Assembly: GCA_911728435.2 (NCBI GenBank)
Contig: OU452208.1
Span: forward strand, 6,758,001-6,822,000
Origin: Apoderus coryli
Lineage: Eukaryota > Arthropoda > Insecta > Coleoptera > Attelabidae
Length of the DNA stretch: 64,000 bases
Direction of reading: 5' to 3'
The translations under genes and the position numbers were made by a program. Each line of letters opens with the position of its first letter. Positions within the stretch are counted from its first letter, which is position 1. This document shows positions 56,188 through 64,000 of the stretch, in pieces. The notes beneath the pieces are model-generated. The model searched no databases. It was not told the origin of the DNA and was given only the letters and a program-made list of their open reading frames with translations.

Positions 56188-57295
56188 CACTCACCGACAT
56201 TAAACTCGGACAACCAAAATTTAGATCAAATTTAATGTATTAAAACTTTTTCTTCCATAGTCCGATTTGATTTGAACCTTTTACAAAATGTAGATAATTG
56301 TTTCGGTTTTAAATAATTTTATTGAATTTCCAAAAATACAGATTAAATTTTGAAATATACACTGGATATGCTTTTGTGCACAGTTTCATTCATTTTTAAC
56401 ATTTTGCTGTTTTATCTTTCTTTGTATCGCTATCAGTTTAAGAGATATGAATTTTTGAAATAAACATTGCACTTTTTACAACAATTATTGAAAACACTCT
56501 GGATTTTTTTTTGGAATCTTTTGGTTTCCTTGGAAACGTATTCAGCATCTGCCAATCAGTTTTATCAGACATACATTTAGAGCATTTAAAACGTTACGTG
56601 AGTAAATTCCATATTTATTTTTTAATTTATGATGCTTTTGTTGCTATTCATGATGTCAATTTACAGGCCAGAAGATCGGCAACTGGACATTAACTGGAAC
56701 CTTCAAGAGTGGAGGCAAGTGCTCTTTTCAGACGAGTCCAGATTTTGCCTGAGGTCTCCTGATGGACGAGAAAGAGTAATTTTAGCGAAAGTGTTAGCTT
56801 TGGTGGTAGATCCATTATGGTGTGGAGCGGTATTTCATTTGCCGCTCGAACAGAACTTGTTTTTAATTAACAGAGGAACTTTAACTGCCCACAGGTATAT
56901 TCAAGAAATTCTTTAAGAACATGTTGGTTGTTTTTGCACAATTTGTCGGTAACGATTTCGTTTTCATGCATGACAATGTCCGTCCACAAACTGCCAGAAT
57001 AGTGGCCCAATATTTAGAAGAGGTTGGAATCAACGTTATGCGCTGGCCCGCTCGAAGTCGTCCTAACCTTAGTCCAATAGAACATGTATGGGACATGTTA
57101 GGTAGACGAATTAGAAAACTTCGAGGACAGTTATTCACTATTCAACAACTCCGAAATTCTCTAGAAGAAGAATGGGGTAATATTCCACAAGAGGATATAG
57201 GTAGCAAACTCTTACTTTTTTGCAAAAATTCATATCTCTTAAACCGATAACGATAAAGAGAAGAATAAAACAGCAAAATGTTAAAAATAAATTAC
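56188..57295 (+). mobile_element. Tc1-like element, right end incomplete
   Basis: The left end CACTCACCGACATTAAACTC follows a TA (56186-56187). An inner segment (56391-56460) is repeated inverted at 57229-57292, so the element had long inverted repeats. The sequence to the right of 57295 does not match the outer left end, so the outer ~200 bp of the right repeat is missing. Confidence 0.65.
56671..57250 (+). pseudogene. Tc1-like transposase, DDE core, broken
   Basis: NWNLQEWRQVLFSDESRFCL (first catalytic Asp), SPDGRERV, then a damaged stretch where the family has a GGGSVMVWGGI block, NRGTLTAHRYIQEIL, and after a frameshift FVFMHDNVRPQTARIVAQYL (second Asp), GINVMRWPARSRPNLSPIEHVWD (Glu retained, the preceding SPDLNP altered to RPNLSP), LGRRIRK. 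It closes at 57248-57250 inside the inner inverted repeat. The N-terminal paired HTH domains are gone. Confidence 0.8.
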
Positions 57296-58841
57296 TCTAC
57301 AGAGTGCTACTAACTTAAGAGAAAAAATATGCAAGTTAACATTCATTTCATACAACATACAAGTCGTCTTCAACGCAAAAATACCCTCCCTGTATTGTAT
57401 CTAAATGAAAATTGTCGTTTAGTAGAAAATATGGAAATCTGTGGAGGCGTAAAACCACTAGTGAAGTTGAGTTAAGTAAATGCCACTGAATGGAAGCCTC
57501 CATTTCTCCAATAAAATCTACTTTGTGTCTACATTTTCATGGAAATTGCTGGGTAGTTTCGCCTCGGAGGCACTAGCACAGCGTGTGGTGTCCTCTATAA
57601 ATATAAAAGTGTGAAACATAACTACATAAAGTGTAATATGAACGATATTTTACCACACCGAGATAGATACCAATGTATGTAAAGTAATGCTCATAAATAA
57701 CAGATAATCGTAAAGTAAATTCGAACGAACTTCGAGTTGGAACTTTAAATATTTGGAATATATTTTAGAGTTAGACGAGCTATTTAAGATAACTGGAGTT
57801 GATAAAAATAATAAATCTAAGTTCAAAATCTACAGAAAGTTAGTTCTTTTGGTATACCTACTTGCCGACTGGGAAATTAACGGTCAGTATCCGAATTTTT
57901 TGAAAACATGACGAATGGGCGATTATTTTCAAAATGGACATTCTTAAACGAAAGCCGAGACACGTCGGTTTTGATTTATGCTCAGCAATTTTGTAATCTA
58001 CGTATTTGATCCGAAATCTGCCGCCAGTCTCATCATCAGTTGCGAACATTTAAAAATTTAAGAAAACTTTAATAATGATTTTTTAATTTTAAGTCACAAA
58101 CTGTTAATAATTTTTTTTTCTGCATAATTACTCCAATAGAATCTCCGAACTGCGATAATAAAAATAATTCATAAAGTTTCCTTAAATTTTTATATGTTTG
58201 CCCCTGTTGATGAGACTGGACTAGTCTCCAAACATTCCTGGCTGAAAAAATAACTGTTCTATGGGTGTATGGGTCTACTCTGTACATTTTTCATATTGTG
58301 TTTTCATTATTATTATCAGAATTATTCAGTGACAGCTGTAATGTTCACATACAAAAAGTTATAATTACATGAATTTGAAATAAAGTTATTTAATAAAGCA
58401 GCAAGTATACTACAATTTTGGCGCAGTCGATTTAAACGTATTAAGTAATATATTTTATACAACACTAAATATTGTTAGAATCTTACGTAGAATCAACAAA
58501 ATTAATAATATACAGGGAGATCGATAAGCAAATCGTATGCAATTATACGTTTATCCACAACCACAGTATAATAAATAATACAGTATTCTGTCTTTCACGT
58601 TTGCAAGCCGTCCTGCGCATATCGTCGCGCATGCCGACATTATGGGTTACAACGTCAAAATAATCGCATAGACGTAGATAGATACAGTTCACTCCTGTGT
58701 TCAATATATAGTTCATTGTCGGCGTGTACGAGATAAATAAATATTGTGTTTAAATCTAAATCTGTGTTTTGTGTTTTTGGTATAGTGTTCGTGAGAATTA
58801 AAAGGATTTTATTTTTATTAACGTGTCTTGGGATTCATACA
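57296..58841. other. No gene recognised
   Basis: AT-rich. GATGAGACTGG occurs on the plus strand at 58212 and on the minus strand near 58043, possibly from Penelope-type repeats, but too short to call. Any promoter of the THAP exon would lie in the last few hundred bases. Confidence 0.4.
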
Positions 58842-58942
58842 ATGAATAATCACGGAGGACATGTGTGTGTTGCAAAATGTTGTCCCAATAACCGGTACAC
58901 TTGCTCTAAACATTTTTTTCGCTTCCCCAAAGATCCTGTTAG
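58842..58942 (+). CDS. THAP-domain first coding exon (partial gene)
   Basis: ATG at 58842 opens MNNHGGHVCVAKCCPNNRYTC, SKHFFRFPKDPVR, then a splice donor (AG|GTGAGT at 58943). C-x3-C, the HFFRFPKDP motif and the donor right after P-x-R are typical for the first exon of THAP proteins (C2CH DNA-binding domain). The exon ends in phase 2, as does the THAP exon at 27565. An upstream in-frame ATG (58746) exists, but its codons are hydrophobic and unlike THAP proteins, so I prefer 58842. No second exon with the C-x2-HF and AVPT parts was recognised downstream, so it may be a single-exon relic or have a long intron. Confidence 0.7.
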
Positions 58943-58949
58943 GTGAGTA

Positions 58950-61900
58950 ATAAGTAAAAATTAAGATAAATACTAGATAATTTTACGTTTATAACAACTA
59001 TTTGTATAACCGTAAAATTTATATTACGAAATGACAGTATCTAATATGTTTTTAAACTAAATACAAGTGAAACATAAACACAAGTTGTCGCGTGGCTAGT
59101 TGTTATTTTATTGACAATATCATTATAAAGTTTCAAGAAGTCTTTGCCAAAATTTGCCTTTAAAGTTGCTGTTGTTGTAATTTGTGAATTAAACTACCCG
59201 TTTAACTCACTACAACAATATTCATAATAAACTACGAAAATTGAAATAAACGCGATTTATTAATAAAGAAAAATAACAAACTAAATACAAAACTGAAACG
59301 ATTTTAACTGACCAATATAATATAGAAATTGAAAACTAATCAAAAATCATATCATAAGAGTAACACACAAATCTATTTTCTTTTCTACTGACTTTACTTT
59401 AATGAAAAATGTGACGATTTGGGAACTATTTTAAAAATGTTTCCCTTCAGAGCAGCCTCACCAAAAGTAGCCTACCGCCTATTCTCAATATTTAACTGTA
59501 TGTTAAAACACATATTTTACAATTGCTTATCATCGGAGGAGATACGTACGAACTTTTACTCATTTTCGTTGAAGATTACAGTGAATAAGGGCTATCACGT
59601 TTTATATTAGTTAAAAATAGCCACTCTAATTGACTTAAAAAATATTAAATAAAGCGTTTACTATAACTTAACAAAATAAAAAAAAAATTGTTATATTAAA
59701 AAAAATAATAATAATTCGAAAAGCTGAAGTCTCCATTTCAGCTTTTCGAATTATCGACCATTACAGAAAAAAAATTAGATATATCAATTCAACAAACAAA
59801 ATAAAAGTTAAATTTAGGTTAAGTTAGGAAGCACTGCTTCAACTTTTGTAAAAATGTCTTTTTTTACTAATAAAATCTTTATTATTGTTGTGTTTATTAT
59901 TATTGTTATTAAAAAGCACCCAATCATGTCAACATTTAACTGATAACACCACTCAAGGTTGTTTTCAATCACTATGATACACCACAAATATTTCTGAAAT
60001 TGACAGCGATATTATTATGTACTTAAATATTTTTACAAAAATAAAAATACAGTACTGTGGTTAGAAACCAAAAACTATAATTATTCTTAGTCAGGACCTG
60101 ACTTGTAACCCAAAATGGCGGCATCTTACGTCACAGTTTTTTTCAAAGTGCGAACGTGGAGTCGGAATGCTGTACTTATTAATGCTGTGCCACAACGATC
60201 TATTGACCTTGTACACTTTCCTGTTACGTCAAAAAACGGGTGCGACTTTTGGTGCTCACTGTATATTGCATCATGAAACACGTGTCAAAGTGTGTAGATT
60301 GCTTAACTTGTGAAATGCTCTCAAAATTATGACATGTTATTCAAAATAAGCTACACACAATGTGGAGTTAAACTCATTTACTTAAAGAATTAAAATTTCA
60401 AAACACCTAGAGTGTAATTTAAGTTTTTAATGCATACAACAACCAGTAAATCTCAAGGTGTTATTAAACAAGCAACATATTATAAGTACTTGACACGTTT
60501 ATCATCGAAAAACCACCAAATTTTAAGCAGCTCTGCTACAAAAAGGGAAGAGAAAACATGCCAGACCGGCTCATGTATTTTGTTCGAAAGATCCGCGATG
60601 ATAAAGCATTGCATATATACCGTGAAAATTTTAATTAATAATTTGCAAGTCACCCTTTTTCTTTTTGATAGATTTATCGTACGCCCAGCGCGAACAGAGA
60701 AAATTTTATAAAATAGATGCCTGGCTGCAAACTGAGGGGTAACAATGCTCAAGGTAGAGAGGTACGTGGGCTCTGCGTCGACAAGTTGTCTGTAATTTAT
60801 TGCTTATTTCATTTTCACATAAAAGATAAAACGTTCTCTCTCTGTCTTCCACACCTCTCGAGTCTACCTCTGTATGTTCAATTTTGTTGAAATTGGATCT
60901 TGGTTCATAAATTGTTACGGAAATATTAGATTTGAATAGTAACAGACATAAAGAACTCGTATTCGTCTGTTCTTATTTGTATGTTTAGGGAATATTGAAT
61001 TTAAACATAAGAAAGTATATTCAGGAATGTGCGGTCTTATTTGGCCAGTATACCATCAATCTATCTTCCCCCTGCCTGTGCTAAACGCATCATTCAATAT
61101 CTTCGCATCACCCTAGCGAGTGGTGTGAATGGTGTATAATATGTAAATTGCCCACTGCACTGCCCGATTTTTTTGTTCACAACGCGTTATGGGTATTGCA
61201 TGATACGTGTAGAAGCTGTTTTTTCGAACAGTGAGTAAAGCTAATTAATAAGAATGCGTTTTGCGTATAGTGTTGCCAAAGTCAATGTAAAATATATAAA
61301 TTTAACGATTCTACCGGGTCTACCCGTTCCTATGCCTGCCAAAGGATACCGACAGTAATAAAAATAACTACAGTGACTCGAAAAAGTATTGGGTTAATGA
61401 TTAATCGAAAAAAAAAGGATTAGAGTTTGCAAATAAATATATGTATGAAACAAAGAATTTTTGGCAACGTGTTATTTTCTCAAATTATTCTAAATATAAT
61501 CGGATGGACATCATATTATGGTATGGCGAAAAGTCAATGTGGAATTTAAACAAGAAAATTGGTGTCCGATAGTAAAACACGGTGGCAGAATATTGTAACC
61601 ATGATCTGTTCAATAGTTGTTCTTAGATTAATAAATTATCAATCAAATTAGATAATAATTTTTTATAAAACCTCAAGCGGATGAAACTTTTTGCAGTCAC
61701 TGACATCAGACACGGCGAGTATACGACACGAGCGGAACACGTTGGTAGTTTAACCATCAAGATTTACATGTGCAAAGCCAGCATCTTTTTTTAAATGTTT
61801 ATCATCAGTTAAGGTCTGAAAATAATGAAGTGACGAATACACATATTATAAAATTTTTACGTTCTATAGAAAATATCACTGACTAAGTGAGTAAAATTTG

Positions 61901-62776
61901 TTGTTAGTTTATAATATCAGAAGCATATTATTATTATAAATATATCTACTTATATGCATAACTAGTATTAACAATAGTATTAATTATTATAAAGGTAAGT
62001 TCTTTGCTGGTCGAACACGGACTAGGTCGTGTGCATCTATGTCTAAACTTCTAAAAACAAAAACTGCTCTTCGTCTTTTTCGGGGTAGGTTTATATGTTG
62101 CCGTGTTGGAGCGGCAAGAAAAAATACAGTAAACTTTTATACAAATGAACATACAATATTTGTTATTTTTAAAATATCGTAGGGCATGTATTGTTATGAA
62201 AAGTTAAAAGGGTGCGCCTATGGACGGCTGCCGTGGGTATTAACATTACAAAGGGCTATCGAGTTGTGGTTTTTTATATCATTTTAAACTAACTTTAGAA
62301 ACACTATACATTATAATGCTCAAAATACGAAATAAATGATGGCGAGCTTTTGTTTTGCTTTGTGGGGCATTCTTTCTGCGCATGTCGTGTTTTGGCTACT
62401 GATTTTGAGTCACGATCCGTTGCTGTTCCCGCGCTATTAGCATTTGGCATTGTAGTAGAGGGAGACGACGTGTTAACCTAGTTATTGAAGATTGTGAATG
62501 GTTTTATTTTAAGCCGAAGGCTAAAATTTTAACAAAGACTACCTATGGCAAAGCAGAAAGATAGGTCGTTTGAAATTTCATCAAAGCAATGTCTTAGATT
62601 AAAACGATACGATTTGATAACAGTTAGCGAAAAAGATAAATTAGTTAAACAGTATGTCCACGGAAGCGGTTAACAAGAGGACAAATGGACCAAGAATTGA
62701 AAAATGTGAAAAAAGTTATTCTTGATTAAAAATTTTGCTTTGCAAAAAAATAAGAATTACTATGAAAAAAATTATA
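58950..62776. other. No gene recognised (small hairpin at 59711-59754)
   Basis: About 3.8 kb of AT-rich DNA. 59711-59728 and 59737-59754 are perfect 18 bp inverted arms around GTCTCCAT. 62243-62299 resembles 24433-24490. A 42-codon frame at 62545-62673 has no known motif. No gene called. Confidence 0.4.
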
Positions 62777-64000
62777 ATACGAGGGTTTTTTTTATATTTC
62801 GGGATTTGGCAACCCTGGTGTTGCAATCTGGCAACTGATAGCTTTATCGTAAAGTTGGACATTTTTGAGGTTATACGTACTCAGAACATTTTGACATACA
62901 AGCGCTATTTGTGTTATTTACAGTAACTTAAAAGATTCATCTCGGCCCAAAAATGGAATTAAATCGTGAACATTTTCGTGCGATTATTTTTTACAACTTT
63001 CGACGTGGATTAACTCAGCAACAGTGCATGGATGAATTTAATTCAATTTTTGGCGATGAAGCTCCATCAAGGACCAGTGTTTATCGATGATATGTTGAAT
63101 TCAATCGTGGTCGTAGTTCACTCCAAGACGAATTTCGTGAAGGATGTCCAAAATCAGTTGTTGTTCCGAAACCCATTGAAGCTGTGCGCGAACTGATATT
63201 GCAAGATCGTCATATGACCTATCAAGATATTGAGACAACCTTAGACATTAGTGGGACCAGCATACATTCAATATTGCATAAACATTTGACTGCCAAAAAA
63301 ATTTGTCGCGTTGTATCCCACACAATTTGTCAATCGCTCAAAAAAAGGCTCGCGTCGATTGGTCTAAAGAAATGCTCATAAAATACGATTGCAGTGCTTC
63401 GAAACACGTCTATGACATCGTGACATCGTGGATTTATGCATATGAGCCCGAAAGTAAATAGCAGTCGACTGTATGGGTGTTTCACGATGAGCCAAATGCA
63501 ACAAAAGTTGTTCGCGCACGAGGCACTTCCAAGCAAATGGTCGCCTGTTTTTTCGGAAAAACATGTCGCAACCATACCACTAGAGCAAAGCAGAACAGTC
63601 AATTCTGAGTAGTACCCAACCATTTGTTGGCCAGTTGTCTTCCAAGAAATCAGGAAAACCACGACAATGCGAGCTCTCACACATCGGCTCAAACAACTCC
63701 ATTTTTGAGCACCCAAAACATCAATTTGATGAGTCATCCGCCGTATAGTCCTGACTTGGCACCGAATGACTTCTTTTTATTCCTGTACGTAAAAAACAAA
63801 CTGAGAGGTCAACGTTTTTCGATACCTGAAGAAGCGGTTGCTGCATTCAGAATGCATGTTTTGGAGATACCTCAATCAGAGTGGCAAAAGTGCTTCGACA
63901 ATTGGTTCAAACGCATGCAAAAGTGTATAAATCTTGATTAATTTTGAAAAACAATAAAGTGATTTTCGATGATTAATATTGGTTTTTGTTCTCTAATTCC
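62777..64000 (+). mobile_element. mariner copy B, cut by the window edge
   Basis: Starts ATACGAGGGTTTTTTTTATA after a TA (62775-62776) and has the same leader as copy A on the minus strand. The transposase ends at 63941 and the 3' UTR continues to 64000, before the right inverted end is reached. Confidence 0.88.
62953..63941 (+). pseudogene. mariner transposase, broken
   Basis: ATG at 62953, MELNREHFRAIIFYNFRRGL, intact FGDEAPSRTSVYR, then TGA (63088-63090) in place of Trp, GRSSLQDEFREG, LILQDRHMTYQDIETTLDISGTSIHSIL; a frameshift near 63305; then YDIVTSWIYAYEPES, where a deletion has removed the GDE containing the first catalytic Asp; VVRARGTSKQMVACFF; a deletion before NHDNASSHTS (second Asp kept); and an open end (63624-63941) with YSPDLAPNDFFLF (third Asp kept), FRMHVLEIPQSEW and FDNWFKRMQKC. 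Same family as copy A but with different lesions. Confidence 0.88.

Noticed and set aside
58035..58250. Hammerhead-like or Penelope repeat from the GATGAGACTGG motifs
   Set aside because: One copy lacks GAAA after the stem (CAAAC), the other has no stem; too short and degenerate.
62545..62673. 42-codon ORF MAKQKDRSFEISSKQ...
   Set aside because: Reads like coding sequence but has no known motif, no splice donor and no continuation; cannot be supported as a gene.
1..64000. CRISPR arrays, bacterial operons, intact viral genomes
   Set aside because: No regularly spaced identical repeats, no operon structure and no viral structural gene was seen; content is typical of a eukaryotic repeat-rich region.

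Overview
This window looks like a piece of an AT-rich arthropod genome, most likely an insect. The evidence is the mix of repeats: mariner, Tc1 and hAT transposons, a Penelope-like element, a BEL/Pao fragment, many non-LTR (LINE) reverse-transcriptase relics, tRNA- and 5S-related SINE sequence, and eukaryotic first exons of THAP type. I recognise no complete host gene. The species cannot be named from the sequence.

Layout. 0.4-1.4 kb: a decayed PIN-like gene between ~180 bp direct repeats. 2.5-4.8 kb: a frameshifted plus-strand LINE ending in an (ATT)n tail, abutting a minus-strand LINE relic. 5.0-7.4 kb: a complete 2.4 kb element with inverted ends, a TTA duplication and one uninterrupted 566-codon gene; its residues fit a DDE transposase with an internal zinc-binding CxxC/HxxxH pair. 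8.3-10.8 kb: an element whose interior is saturated with ACGT motifs, split by a Penelope-like element with an 11 bp target-site duplication. 11.4-21.3 kb: LINE, mariner, RNase H and 5S-like relics. 23.0-25.1 kb: a CACTGAA-ended element containing a ~62 bp tandem array and a LINE relic. 27.6 kb: a THAP first exon. 28.9-29.4 kb: a 230 bp inverted repeat carrying a hammerhead-ribozyme-like core on each strand. 30.1-30.9 kb: three copies of a tRNA-related SINE in direct and inverted order. 35.8 kb: a hAT relic. 37.3-41.3 kb: LINE ends and a duplicated MITE. 42.6-43.9 kb: a third motif-saturated element. 48.4-50.4 kb: mariner-like relics and a short inverted-repeat element. 51.4-54.1 kb: an almost open endonuclease-reverse transcriptase LINE. 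55.2-57.3 kb: BEL/Pao and Tc1 relics. 58.8 kb: a second THAP first exon. 62.8-64.0 kb: a second mariner copy, cut by the window edge.

The genes do not form a pathway. The window is a record of nested and successive insertions. The only uninterrupted long gene is the 566-codon one, which makes its element the best candidate for an under-described system. Domain names are from recognition of protein motifs by eye; no database search was run.
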